From NCBI RefSeq assembly GCF_003201475.1, contig NZ_QJJK01000009.1:124001-188000 (forward strand): a DNA stretch of 64,000 nt. Reading direction: 5' to 3'. This DNA comes from Chelatococcus asaccharovorans (GTDB lineage Bacteria > Pseudomonadota > Alphaproteobacteria > Rhizobiales > Beijerinckiaceae). Shown in pieces: positions 1 to 7,776 of the stretch. Under the pieces are notes generated by a model that made no database searches, was not told the origin of the DNA, and was given only the letters and a program-made list of their open reading frames with translations. Position 1 is the stretch's first letter; each line of letters opens with the position of its first letter. The position numbers were made by a program, and so were the translations under genes.

Positions 1-11
1 TCGCTGCCCAA

Positions 12-1313
12 TTACCGCCGGCGGTGGGTGAGGGGCGCGCGCGAAACCAGCACCTTGTCGATGCGCGCGCCGTCGAGATCGACGATCTCGAACCGCCAGC
101 CCTGCCATTCGAAGGCTTCTCCCACCTGCGGCAGGCTCTTCAGCACCCACAGCACGAAACCGGCGACCGTGTGGTAGTCGCGGTCCGCATCGAGATGCAG
201 GTTGAGCAGATCGGCAAGCTCATCGGCCGGCACCGAGCCGCCGATCAGGAAGGAGCCGTCGTCGCGCTCCACGATGCCGGGACCCTCGTCATCGTCCTCG
301 CCCTGGTGGAAGGCGCCGGCGATGCCCGACAACAGGTCCGCCGGCGTCACGATTCCCTCGAAATTCCCATATTCGTCATGCACGAGCGCCATGGGCACCT
401 GAGACGTGCGCAGCCGGTCCAGCGCGGCGAGGGCGCCGAACGTGTCGATAACGACGGGCGCCTCGCGCACGAGCTCACGCACCTTCAGCGGTTCGCCCGA
501 CAGGAGCACATTGAGCATGTCCTTGGCCTGGATGACGCCGACGGGCACACCTTCCTCGTCCATGGCGGGCAGGCGCGAGCGGCGGCTGTCGAGAACCGTG
601 CGGCGGATGGTCTCCTCGTCGTCGGTCAGGTCCACCCAGTCCACGTCCGGCCGCGGTGTCATGATCGCAGCGATCGAGCGATCGGCAAGCCGCATGACGC
701 CGGCGATCATGCGCCGCTCCTCGGGGTCGAGGACGCCGGCGGTCTCGGCCTCGGCGACCAGCGTCCGGATCTCCTCGTCGGTGACATTGGACGAGCGTTC
801 GCCCCGCGCGCCGAGGAGGCGCAGCATCGCATTCTGCGAGATATAGAGGATATAGACCAGCGGCGCGCACAGGCGCGACAGCAGAACCATCGCCGGCGCA
901 ATGGTGGAGGCCATTGCCTCGGGGTTGCGCAGGGCGAGCTGCTTGGGCACCAGTTCGCCGATGATGAGCGACAGGTAAGTGATCGCGCCGACGACGAGGC
1001 CGAAAGCGAGCGGATCGGCGAGGCGCGTCGACAGGCCCTGGTCCTCGAAGACGGCGGTGAGCCGCGTCGCGAGCGTGGCGCCGGAGAAGGCGCCCGCGAG
1101 AACGCCGATGAGGCTGATGCCGATCTGGACGGTGGAGAGAAAACGGCCGGGGTCGGATGCCAGCTTGAGGGCCGCGCTGGCCCCCTTGCGACCCGACGCC
1201 GCAAGGGCTTTCAGCCGCGGGATCCGCGACGAAACGACGGCGAGCTCAGACATCGCCAGCACGCCGTTCAGCACAATGAGAACGGCGACAACCAAAAGTT
1301 CAAATGTCACCAT
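12..1313 (-). CDS. CNNM/CBS-domain transporter (HlyC/CorC, hemolysin family)
   Basis: A 433-residue inner-membrane protein of the CNNM/CorC family, which is linked to Mg2+ or other divalent-cation transport. The older name hemolysin is historical. The sequence shows a DUF21 (CNNM) domain in about residues 1-190, with hydrophobic helices and the family signature GELVPKQLALRNPE. A pair of CBS domains follows at about 215-335 (LTDDEETIR, DEYGNFEGIVTPADLL), and a C-terminal CorC_HlyC domain at about 350-428 (DYHTVAGFVLWVL). Length and domain order are normal. It is transcribed alone, away from the start of the window, and csaA lies 60 bp upstream on the same strand. No strong Shine-Dalgarno precedes the ATG. 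Transport substrate is inferred from family only. Confidence 0.9.
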   Translation of the reverse strand: MVTFELLVVAVLIVLNGVLAMSELAVVSSRIPRLKALAASGRKGASAALKLASDPGRFLSTVQIGISLIGVLAGAFSGATLATRLTAVFEDQGLSTRLADPLAFGLVVGAITYLSLIIGELVPKQLALRNPEAMASTIAPAMVLLSRLCAPLVYILYISQNAMLRLLGARGERSSNVTDEEIRTLVAEAETAGVLDPEERRMIAGVMRLADRSIAAIMTPRPDVDWVDLTDDEETIRRTVLDSRRSRLPAMDEEGVPVGVIQAKDMLNVLLSGEPLKVRELVREAPVVIDTFGALAALDRLRTSQVPMALVHDEYGNFEGIVTPADLLSGIAGAFHQGEDDDEGPGIVERDDGSFLIGGSVPADELADLLNLHLDADRDYHTVAGFVLWVLKSLPQVGEAFEWQGWRFEIVDLDGARIDKVLVSRAPLTHRRR

Positions 1314-1375
1314 GGCTCTGTGGTCATAGCATGGGGGCGAGCCTGGCGAACAGCAGGCGGCTGCTTAATATTCAA

Positions 1376-1750
1376 TCAGTAAAGGCGCCCGCCATCGGGC
1401 ACTGCGCGATCGGGGCTGATGAGCATCACTTCGCCCGCGGCATCGGGCACGCCGAGCGTCAGCACCTCCGAGATCATGGGGCCGATCTGGCGGGGCGGAA
1501 AATTGACGACAGCGAGAACCTGACGGCCGACAAGGCCTTCAGGCTCATAGTTGCGGGTGATCTGCGCGGATGACTTCCTGCGCCCGATGTCCCCGCCAAA
1601 ATCGATAACGAGCTTCAAGGCCGGTTTGCGCGCTTCAGGAAAGGGCGCGGCCTCGACGATCGTGCCGACGCGAATGTCCAGTTTCTGGAAGTCGTCGTAG
1701 GTGGCGGTGGATGGTCCCGGAGATGTCGATGATTGTGAAGATGATGTCAT
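1376..1750 (-). CDS. csaA: tRNA-binding protein CsaA
   Basis: A 124-residue cytoplasmic protein made of a single EMAP/OB-fold tRNA-binding domain. CsaA is known as a homodimeric tRNA-binding protein with chaperone-like effects on protein export. The domain runs from about residue 18 (FQKLDIRVGTIVEAAPFPEA) to the C-terminus, with the characteristic middle GLVGRQVLAVVNFPPRQIG and the end GVPDAAGEVMLISPD. Length is typical once the Ser/Thr-rich first 17 residues are discounted. The start lacks a clear ribosome-binding site, so a slightly later start is possible. It lies just upstream of the CNNM transporter gene on the same strand. Confidence 0.9.
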   Translation of the reverse strand: MTSSSQSSTSPGPSTATYDDFQKLDIRVGTIVEAAPFPEARKPALKLVIDFGGDIGRRKSSAQITRNYEPEGLVGRQVLAVVNFPPRQIGPMISEVLTLGVPDAAGEVMLISPDRAVPDGGRLY

Positions 1751-1983
1751 TTGTTCAAGTTTGAAACGGCGAATCGTGCATCCGCCGCTTCATCCTCGCG
1801 CATCACGCAGCATCCGTCGAGCCGGGCCTTCCATTTCCTGCGCTTGTCTGGCCGAGGCCTGTGAAGCAGCATCCAGCGTCCATAAGCCTTCATCGCCGGG
1901 CTTGTCCGACGAGGGCGACGCCAGTGCTGGAACCTCCGATGACACGAGTCGAGGCCAGAATTTATGGCCGGTGGCGATCAGCC

Positions 1984-2775
1984 CTATAGCGCGGGAACGT
2001 AGTCGTCCCCGTCGCGCAGGTCCGGTTCCTCATCCTCGCGGCGGCGATGACGGCCGTAGCGACGGCGGGCGCAGAGCGCCCGGCCGAAGGCCCGCAAGGG
2101 TGCGGTGAGGCGATGCACGTCCTGGGCGTAGAGAAGGACGCGCTCGCCCTTGCGCAATTCCCGATCGAGACGCGCGAGGGTGCGGGCCAGATCGGGTTCG
2201 TCATCGTCGATCCAGGTCTCGAAGGTTCTGGCAAAGACGGCGACCGCGCCCTGGATCTTGAGCGTGCCCAGCGTCCCTTCGGTCGATATGCCGGCCGCCG
2301 CCAGCATGAAGCGCTGGGAATTCGCCGCGAGCTTGTTCAGGGCGGCAATCGCCAGGGGCTCGTGCCGCAGGCTGCGCGTGATGTTGCGCAGCGCCGCCTT
2401 ATAGGGCGCCAGCGCGTCGAAGCGACGCATCATGATGTCGAGGAGACGCTCGCGTGCCGGCTCATCCGCCAGGTCGTCGGTCGTGCCGTCCAGGACGATG
2501 CGGTCGATGCGCTTGGTGAAGCCGGCCAGGATGGCGCCCTTGGACGGATAGGTATCACGCAGGTCGGCCAGGCTGATGCCGGCTTCCCGGGCGATGTCGA
2601 CGAGCCCGATGGCGCGCCACTGATGCCCGGCAGCCAACCGCATCAGGGCATCAATGACAGCATCGCGCCGATCGGGGGCGGTGCGGCCGGAAGCCGAGGC
2701 GGCTGCGGATGCCTGAGCGCTCGCCGGGGGCGGCGCTTCATCCTTGGCCCGGGGGGAAACTGGCTTCTTGACCAT
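1984..2775 (-). CDS. TetR-type regulator, possibly COQ9-related
   Basis: A 263-residue protein with a disordered Ala/Pro-rich N-terminus, then a TetR-type helix-turn-helix at about residues 40-85 (AIGLVDIAREAGISLADL, then YPSKGAILAGF). The all-alpha C-terminal part contains MMRRFDALAPYKAALR and a WIDDDEPDLART segment, which resembles the COQ9 family. COQ9 proteins share the TetR fold but act in ubiquinone synthesis, so a non-DNA-binding role cannot be excluded. The start at 2775 was chosen because GAGGAGATCCCG precedes that ATG. A longer reading frame beginning at 2805 would start inside an inverted repeat that looks like an operator. The C-terminal tail is strongly charged (RRYGRHRRREDEE). 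proC lies upstream on the same strand, separated by a likely terminator. Confidence 0.8.
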   Translation of the reverse strand: MVKKPVSPRAKDEAPPPASAQASAAASASGRTAPDRRDAVIDALMRLAAGHQWRAIGLVDIAREAGISLADLRDTYPSKGAILAGFTKRIDRIVLDGTTDDLADEPARERLLDIMMRRFDALAPYKAALRNITRSLRHEPLAIAALNKLAANSQRFMLAAAGISTEGTLGTLKIQGAVAVFARTFETWIDDDEPDLARTLARLDRELRKGERVLLYAQDVHRLTAPLRAFGRALCARRRYGRHRRREDEEPDLRDGDDYVPAL

Positions 2776-2789
2776 CGGGATCTCCTCAA

Positions 2790-2807
2790 GAGTGAGCCGC
2801 TTCACTC
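2790..2807. promoter_or_regulatory. Inverted repeat, candidate TetR operator
   Basis: GAGTGA-N6-TCACTC is a perfect 6+6 bp inverted repeat 14 bp upstream of the regulator start codon at 2775. Its size, symmetry and position fit a TetR-family autoregulatory operator. This is inference from position and symmetry only. Confidence 0.35.
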
Positions 2808-2848
2808 AACATAATGACGCAAGCGGGCCAAAGTGAGGACCCCGGGGC

Positions 2849-2875
2849 AAAAAAGATGGCCCGGCGCCCCTGGCC
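2849..2875 (-). terminator. Likely intrinsic terminator of proC
   Basis: Directly after the proC stop codon the minus strand carries a G/C-rich stem (GGCC arms around an inner GGCGCC palindrome), followed by ATC and six T residues. The hairpin is imperfect, so confidence is moderate. Confidence 0.45.
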
Positions 2876-3694
2876 TCAGCCGGACAATTCCGCGGCGCGG
2901 CGCTTGGCGGCCTGGGCGGTGCGCAGGATGAGCGGCTGCAGGCCGTCGGCGGCCATCAGCACCTCGAGCGCCGCCGCTGTGGTGCCGCCTTTCGACGTGA
3001 CGTTCTCGCGCAGCGTGCCGGCGGCGAGGTCCGACTGATGGAGGAGTTCGCCCGCACCGCTGACGGTTGCGCGGGCGAGCCGCACGGCGACGTCGGCGGG
3101 CAGACCGAGCGTGCGGCCAGCCTCCGCGAGGCACTCGGCGAGATGGAAGACATAGGCCGGCCCCGAGCCCGAGATGGCCGTGACGGCATCGATCAGGGAT
3201 TCGTCGTCCAACCATTCGACCGAGCCGACGCCCGACAGGAGCGCCTGCGCGAGGTCCCGCTGGGCCAGGGTCAGGCCTGAACTGCCGACAGCGGCCGTCA
3301 CGCCCCGGCCGATCGAGGCAGGCAGGTTCGGCATGGCGCGCACGATCGCCCGGGCGGCCGGCAGCCGCTCCTTGATATCGGTGATCGTCTTGCCGGCCAG
3401 GATCGACAGAATGACGCTGTCGGCCCCGATCAGCCTGTCGAGCTGCGGGGCTGCCTCATCGAGCATCTGCGGTTTGACGGCGAGCACAAGGACGGCCTGC
3501 GGCGCAAGGTCCGCGAGCGCGGGATTGAGGGTGAGGCCCTTGTCCGCAAGGGCCTGCATGGCCGGGGAGGGATACGGATCGATGACCGTGATCCGCGCCG
3601 GCGGCAACCCGATCTTCAACCAGCCGTCGAGCATGGCGCCACCCATCTTGCCGGCGCCGACGAGGAGGAGGGAGGCGGGAAGTGCGACTGTCAT
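2876..3694 (-). CDS. proC: Pyrroline-5-carboxylate reductase
   Basis: A 272-residue cytoplasmic enzyme that reduces 1-pyrroline-5-carboxylate to L-proline with NAD(P)H, the last step of proline synthesis. The N-terminal Rossmann motif is LLVGAGKMGGAML (about residues 9-21). PNLPASIGRG (about 141-150) and the C-terminal dimerisation/catalytic signature ISGSGPAYVFHLAECLAEAG (about 172-191) are intact, as is NVTSKGGTTAAALEVL near the end. Length is usual for the family. It is followed by a likely terminator and then the TetR-like gene. The ATG has only a weak upstream GGG tract for ribosome binding, but no better start is visible. Confidence 0.95.
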   Translation of the reverse strand: MTVALPASLLLVGAGKMGGAMLDGWLKIGLPPARITVIDPYPSPAMQALADKGLTLNPALADLAPQAVLVLAVKPQMLDEAAPQLDRLIGADSVILSILAGKTITDIKERLPAARAIVRAMPNLPASIGRGVTAAVGSSGLTLAQRDLAQALLSGVGSVEWLDDESLIDAVTAISGSGPAYVFHLAECLAEAGRTLGLPADVAVRLARATVSGAGELLHQSDLAAGTLRENVTSKGGTTAAALEVLMAADGLQPLILRTAQAAKRRAAELSG

Positions 3695-3834
3695 GACGGA
3701 ACCCGATCGTCTCGAACAAACCAGAAGGGCAAGGCCGTCGCGAGCATGCGACCAGCCAGGCGATGCCGCTGTTGTGGGTTGCCCGAGCGATCAGGTCAAG
3801 AAGAGACGAGACCTCGCGTCTTGAGGAATTGAAG

Positions 3835-3877
3835 CGTCATTCCCGGTGCAGGCCTCTCGGCTCACTCCGGAATGACG
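3835..3877. repeat. Palindromic intergenic repeat
   Basis: CGTCATTCC at 3835 and its complement GGAATGACG ending at 3877 form the outer stem of a 43-bp near-palindrome, with further pairing inside. It lies in the 411-bp gap between proC and the YbjN-like gene. The rest of that gap (3695-4105) shows no convincing coding frame. Confidence 0.55.
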
Positions 3878-4015
3878 GCGTGGTTCGGTTCGCGAAGGGG
3901 GCCGAAGCTCAACGCCGGCCGGCTCGTGGTTCTGCTCCGACATTTGCATCCGTCTGATACGGGCCTTGGAGCCAATGTCGGAGTCAAGAGAACCACCAGC
4001 AAGTTAATGGTTTTA

Positions 4016-4088
4016 GTGGAGCTTTTGAATGTGACATTTGATCTGGAGCCTCATGTCAGGCGGGACTCCCATGTCAAATTCGCTCCAC
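4016..4088. repeat. 73-bp imperfect inverted repeat after ybjN-like gene
   Basis: GTGGAGC (4016-4022) pairs with GCTCCAC (4082-4088). Next to these arms are further matching segments (TGACAT against ATGTCA, and TTTGA-like against TCAAA). The element ends 18 bp after the stop of the minus-strand YbjN-like gene, so it may form a transcript-end structure or be an intergenic repeat. No T-tract follows on either strand. Confidence 0.5.
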
Positions 4089-4105
4089 AGGGCCGACCGG
4101 GAGGC

Positions 4106-4606
4106 TCAGGCCTCGCCTTCCGTCTCGAACAAGACGTTGTCGAGGGCCTCCCGGGCGCTCTTGCCCGCCCACATGACGAACTGGAACGCCTGATAATAGC
4201 GTTCGCACGCCTCGGTCGCCGTGCGCAGCAGCATCTCGCATTGCCCATGGTTGGGCTCCGCGCCACCGGCGAGCAGCAGCGAATGGCGGAACATGACCAC
4301 GTTCTCGCGCGTCCAGAGATCGAAATGCCCGACCCAGAGCTGCTCGTTGATGAGTGCGACGAGCTTCAGGACTTCCGTCTGCAGCCGATCCGGCACCTTG
4401 AGGTCGAAGGCGCAGCCGATATGGACGGCTTCCATGTCCTCGATCCAGGTGAAGGCGATGTGATAGTCGGTCCAGCCGCCGGACACCGAGACCGACATCT
4501 CGTCGTCCTCGGCGCGATCGAAGGTCCAGTCGTGATCCGACGCAAGCCTTTCGACAACGTCGAGGGGATGCTCAGAGCGATTAACTTCAAACTCGACGTG
4601 CGTCAT
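4106..4606 (-). CDS. YbjN domain-containing protein
   Basis: A 166-residue soluble protein of the YbjN family, which has a fold like type III secretion chaperones and no settled biochemical function. In rhizobial genomes it commonly sits next to proC, as here. Visible family features are the opening NRSEHPLDVVERLASDHDW, the central WTDYHIAFTWIEDMEAVHIG, and LINEQLWVGHFDLWTRENVV. The last third is rich in aromatic and charged residues (CERYYQAFQFVMWAGKSAR). The start at 4606 is favoured because GAGGG lies about 6 bases upstream of its ATG and homology begins there. A longer frame to 4738 adds 44 residues with no family resemblance. Confidence 0.85.
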   Translation of the reverse strand: MTHVEFEVNRSEHPLDVVERLASDHDWTFDRAEDDEMSVSVSGGWTDYHIAFTWIEDMEAVHIGCAFDLKVPDRLQTEVLKLVALINEQLWVGHFDLWTRENVVMFRHSLLLAGGAEPNHGQCEMLLRTATEACERYYQAFQFVMWAGKSAREALDNVLFETEGEA

Positions 4607-4987
4607 GCCGAACCCTCGGCTTGTGCGGAGCTGTCGGGATGCGAGCCTGCACCGGATGCGCAAGCCACATCGGGAAAACACGAACACGTGCGACGCCACC
4701 CTGCCTGGATAGGCCGAATAGAGTTCCGGTTTATCCATCGGGGCGTACTCATCGGCGTGGCCCCCATCGATAAGTGGGAGCCCCGAATGAGCGAATCACT
4801 TGTCTGATTGACTATATCCCGCACGAGTCCCACCGCAAGAAAGACCAACGAACGCTCCGGGATTCGCTGTCTTCGCACAACAGTTCCTTTGGCGCCGTCC
4901 ACAAGTCTTGGGCAAAACATTGCTCGAGACGTGGTCGCGGTTCGGCGGCACCCGGCGCTGTTGAAATGGGATGACGGACCACGCTTC
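4607..4987. other. Intergenic gap upstream of ybjN-like gene
   Basis: This 381-bp stretch lies upstream of the YbjN-like gene and downstream of ubiK. Both genes are on the minus strand. Several short open frames cross it on both strands, but none has a ribosome-binding site, recognisable motifs or suitable codon use. It presumably carries the ybjN promoter. I could not assign a -35/-10 pair with confidence. Confidence 0.4.
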
Positions 4988-5260
4988 TCAGATTTTTTCC
5001 GGATTGGCTGCGTCGGAAAGCCGCGTTTCCAGGGCCGCAATGCGCGCTTCCAGCTTTTCGTTTTCTTCCCGCGCGATCAGCGCCATCTGGCGAACCGCCT
5101 CGAACTCCTCGCGGGTCACCACGTCCATAGTGCGCAATAGCCTCTCCATCTGCGCGCGCATGATGGCTTCAGCTTCGCGGCGCGCGCCGTCTGCAACACC
5201 CGCGGCATCGGTGAACAGGCGGGCGACATCATCGAAGAAGCGGCCGGTCGTCTGTGTCAT
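4988..5260 (-). CDS. ubiK: Ubiquinone biosynthesis accessory factor UbiK (BMFP)
   Basis: A 90-residue protein of the UbiK/BMFP family (formerly DUF526), an accessory factor for the Ubi enzymes that binds lipids and forms trimeric coiled coils. The start MTQTTGRFFDDVARLFTDAA, the middle MRAQMERLLRTMDVVTREEF and the C-terminal coiled coil with LIAREENEKLEARIAALETR are all typical. The start at 5260 was chosen because ATGAGGTTTTTATC gives a GAGG site about 8 bases upstream and homology begins there. A much longer overlapping frame extends antisense through lgt and is not believed. It is transcribed divergently from lgt, the usual rhizobial arrangement. Confidence 0.92.
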   Translation of the reverse strand: MTQTTGRFFDDVARLFTDAAGVADGARREAEAIMRAQMERLLRTMDVVTREEFEAVRQMALIAREENEKLEARIAALETRLSDAANPEKI

Positions 5261-5488
5261 GATAAAAACCTCATTCGATGTGATGGAGCTCATGGGCTTA
5301 CTCTGCGGCTCCATTGTGTCCGTTGTGGCACGGTCGCCGCGCGATATACGTCCCAGTCCATCGCGCATCTCGATAACACGGCTTGACCGGCCGGTCTCGC
5401 CATTGAAACTGTCGCCACGTTCTGCGAGCTGTGTGGCCGGGACACATTCTGGACCACGAACCGCTCGCGCAAGGATCAGGTCGGCTTC

Positions 5489-6397
5489 ATGCCCTTTGCC
5501 ATCAATTTTCCCGTCATTGATCCGGTGATCTTCGCAATCGGCCCGTTCGCCGTCCGATGGTATGCGCTCGCCTATGTCATCGGTCTCATCGGCGGCTGGC
5601 TTCTCATGCGCCGGCTGGTCGCCACGCCCGCCCTGTGGGGCGATATCCGCCGTCCCAGTCGCAATGACCTCGACGATCTCCTGGTGTATGTGGCGCTCGG
5701 CGTCGTTCTCGGCGGCCGGCTCGGCTACGTGCTGTTCTACAATTTCTCCTATTACATCCACGCGCCCGCCGAGATCTTCGCCGTCTGGCGCGGCGGCATG
5801 TCCTTCCACGGCGGGCTGTTCGGCGCCATCGCGGCGATCATCCTGTTCGGCCGTGCACGGAACCTCCCCGTGATGCCCCTGTTCGATCTCGCCGGCACGG
5901 TGGCGCCGATCGGCCTGTTCTTCGGCCGGATCGCCAATTTCATCAATGACGAACTCTGGGGGCGGCCAGCGCCTGACGTGCCATGGGCCGTCGTCTTTCC
6001 GAGCGGGGGCCCCGTTCCGCGCCACCCGAGCCAGCTCTACGAGGCCTTTGCGGAAGGTATCCTCCTGTTTCTCATCGTCGCCCTCGTGGTGCGCATCGCC
6101 GGCTATCGCCGCCCGGGGCTCGTCGCCGGCGTGTTCGGCGCCGGCTATGCGGTCGCGCGGGCGACCTGCGAGTTCTTCCGCGAGCCCGATCCGCAACTCG
6201 GCTTCCTGTTCGGCCGCGATGTCACTGCGTTGCAGGGCGGCGTGACGATGGGCATGCTGCTCTCGCTGCCTTTGTTCATCGCCGGCCTGTGGTTGATCGT
6301 CTGGGCCCTGCGCCGGCCACCGCTGCAGGCCGGGGCCGTGCCATCGGCTGCTGTCGCCGGGGATGGCGCCAAACCGGCCAAGGATCAGCCCGTATGA
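5489..6397 (+). CDS. lgt: Phosphatidylglycerol-prolipoprotein diacylglyceryl transferase
   Basis: A 302-residue inner-membrane enzyme that transfers diacylglycerol from phosphatidylglycerol to the lipobox cysteine of prolipoproteins, the first step of lipoprotein maturation. About seven hydrophobic segments are visible. The signature GRIANFINDELWGRP (residues 146-160) contains the conserved Arg and Asn. MSFHGGLFG carries the essential His (His107), and HPSQLYEA is intact. The C-terminus is slightly extended and Pro/Ala-rich. Its stop overlaps the start of the downstream methyltransferase (ATGA), which indicates translational coupling in the conserved lgt - methyltransferase - pgeF order. Several lipoproteins in this window are potential substrates. 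Confidence 0.96.
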   Translation: MPFAINFPVIDPVIFAIGPFAVRWYALAYVIGLIGGWLLMRRLVATPALWGDIRRPSRNDLDDLLVYVALGVVLGGRLGYVLFYNFSYYIHAPAEIFAVWRGGMSFHGGLFGAIAAIILFGRARNLPVMPLFDLAGTVAPIGLFFGRIANFINDELWGRPAPDVPWAVVFPSGGPVPRHPSQLYEAFAEGILLFLIVALVVRIAGYRRPGLVAGVFGAGYAVARATCEFFREPDPQLGFLFGRDVTALQGGVTMGMLLSLPLFIAGLWLIVWALRRPPLQAGAVPSAAVAGDGAKPAKDQPV

Positions 6398-7560
6398 GCG
6401 ACACGATGCCAGAGCCCGACACGCCGCTCGGCCGTGAGTTGAAGCAGTTGATCGCGCTCCACGGGCCGATCAGCGTCGAGGCCTTCATGGCGGTGTGCCT
6501 CGGCCATCCACGCCACGGCTACTACATGACGCGCGATCCGCTCGGCGCGAGCGGCGATTTCGTGACGGCGCCCGAGATATCGCAGATGTTCGGCGAATTG
6601 CTCGGGCTGTGGGCGGCCGAGACATGGCGGCTGATGGGGGCGCCGGCCACGGTCAATCTCGTCGAACTCGGCCCCGGACGCGGCACACTGATGGCGGATA
6701 CGGTCAGGGTCGCGCGCGTCGTGCCGGGTTTTCGCGAAGCGCTGGCGATCCATCTCGTGGAGACGAGCCCCGTCCTGCGCGCAAGGCAGGAGGCGACCCT
6801 CGCCGACGCCGGCGACGTGGTCTGGCATGCGTCCGTCGATACCCTGCCGGATGGGCCGGCTATCATCCTCGCCAACGAATTTTTCGATGCGCTGCCCGTC
6901 CGCCAGTTCCTGCGCACCGAGCAGGGTTGGCATGAACGCCTCGTCGGCTTGAACGACGCGGGCGAACTGACCTTCGGTATCGCGGCGGCGCCATCCCCCG
7001 AGATCACGACGGAAGGACCGGTCGGCGCCCTGCTCGAGGTGCCACGCGCGGGGCTCGCCGTTACCGGCGAAATCGCGGCGCGCCTCGTTGCGCAAGGCGG
7101 AGCGCTCCTCGCCATCGACTACGGCCATATGCGCTCCGGCTTCGGCGACACCCTGCAGGCCGTGCGGGCGCATCGCTTCGTCGATGTGTTGGCGACGCCC
7201 GGCGAGGCGGACCTGACCACCCATGTCGATTTCGCGCTGATCGGCAAGGTCGGGCGTCTCGCCGGTGCGGCCCAGCACGGGCCGACGACGCAGGGCGAAT
7301 TCCTGACGGGCCTCGGTATCCGCGAGCGCGCGGCGGTCCTGAAACGCAAGCTCGTCAGGCGCGAGGCCGAGGCGATCGACCAGGCGCTCGCGCGGCTCGT
7401 CGAGGGTGGCGGCGGCGTCGGTGCCCGCATCGAAGCGGCCAACGAAAACGGCACGGATCAACCCGAGGGGATGGGCCAGCTGTTCAAGGTGATCGCCCTG
7501 GCTGATCCGGCCTTGCCGCTGCTGCCGGGCTTTTCGGCGCGAATCGAACCGGTGGTTTAG
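6394..7560 (+). CDS. Class I SAM-dependent methyltransferase (NDUFAF7/MidA-like)
   Basis: A 388-residue protein of the DUF185/NDUFAF7 (MidA) family. The mitochondrial members methylate an arginine of complex I subunit NDUFS2. The bacterial target is not established, though a complex I role is plausible in alphaproteobacteria. The family opening is GPISVEAFMAVCLGHPRHGYY, followed by SGDFVTAPEISQMFGELLG and the SAM-binding NLVELGPGRGTLMADTVR. The sequence ILANEFFDALPVRQF matches the post-II motif. The start at 6394 overlaps the lgt stop by four bases. The gene is followed by a 175-bp gap before pgeF. Confidence 0.9.
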   Translation: MSDTMPEPDTPLGRELKQLIALHGPISVEAFMAVCLGHPRHGYYMTRDPLGASGDFVTAPEISQMFGELLGLWAAETWRLMGAPATVNLVELGPGRGTLMADTVRVARVVPGFREALAIHLVETSPVLRARQEATLADAGDVVWHASVDTLPDGPAIILANEFFDALPVRQFLRTEQGWHERLVGLNDAGELTFGIAAAPSPEITTEGPVGALLEVPRAGLAVTGEIAARLVAQGGALLAIDYGHMRSGFGDTLQAVRAHRFVDVLATPGEADLTTHVDFALIGKVGRLAGAAQHGPTTQGEFLTGLGIRERAAVLKRKLVRREAEAIDQALARLVEGGGGVGARIEAANENGTDQPEGMGQLFKVIALADPALPLLPGFSARIEPVV

Positions 7561-7732
7561 GGGGCGGCGCTTTGGTCGCGTCGGCCAGGCCGAAGGCCGC
7601 GGTCACTCCGGCCGCAGGGCCTTTCGGCACGCCCCGGAATCGTTGCGGTTTCCCCTTGAGGCTTCTATTCATTGCTTTGCCGCGTCGATCATCGTTCAGG
7701 CCAGCACGACCTTTGCCGCCAACCTGCGAGCG

Positions 7733-7776
7733 CCCATGACCTCTGAGCCCATGACATCTCAGCCCATGACTTCCGA
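7733..7776 (+). repeat. 15-bp tandem triplication carrying three in-frame pgeF start codons
   Basis: Three near-identical 15-bp units of the form CCCATGACNTCNGAN each supply an ATG in the pgeF frame (7736, 7751, 7766). The peptide begins MTSEPMTSQPMTSEK. Because 15 bp is five codons, copy number can change without shifting the frame. Confidence 0.8.

Noticed and set aside
24-1382. Long plus-strand open frame (452 residues) opposite the CNNM transporter
   Set aside because: It is antisense to a clear CNNM/CBS protein, is rich in Arg/His/Gly as expected of a high-GC shadow, and has no motifs.
4988-6196. 402-residue minus-strand frame running through lgt into ubiK
   Set aside because: Only its last 90 codons are real (ubiK). 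The rest is antisense to lgt, and a ribosome-binding site exists at the ubiK start.
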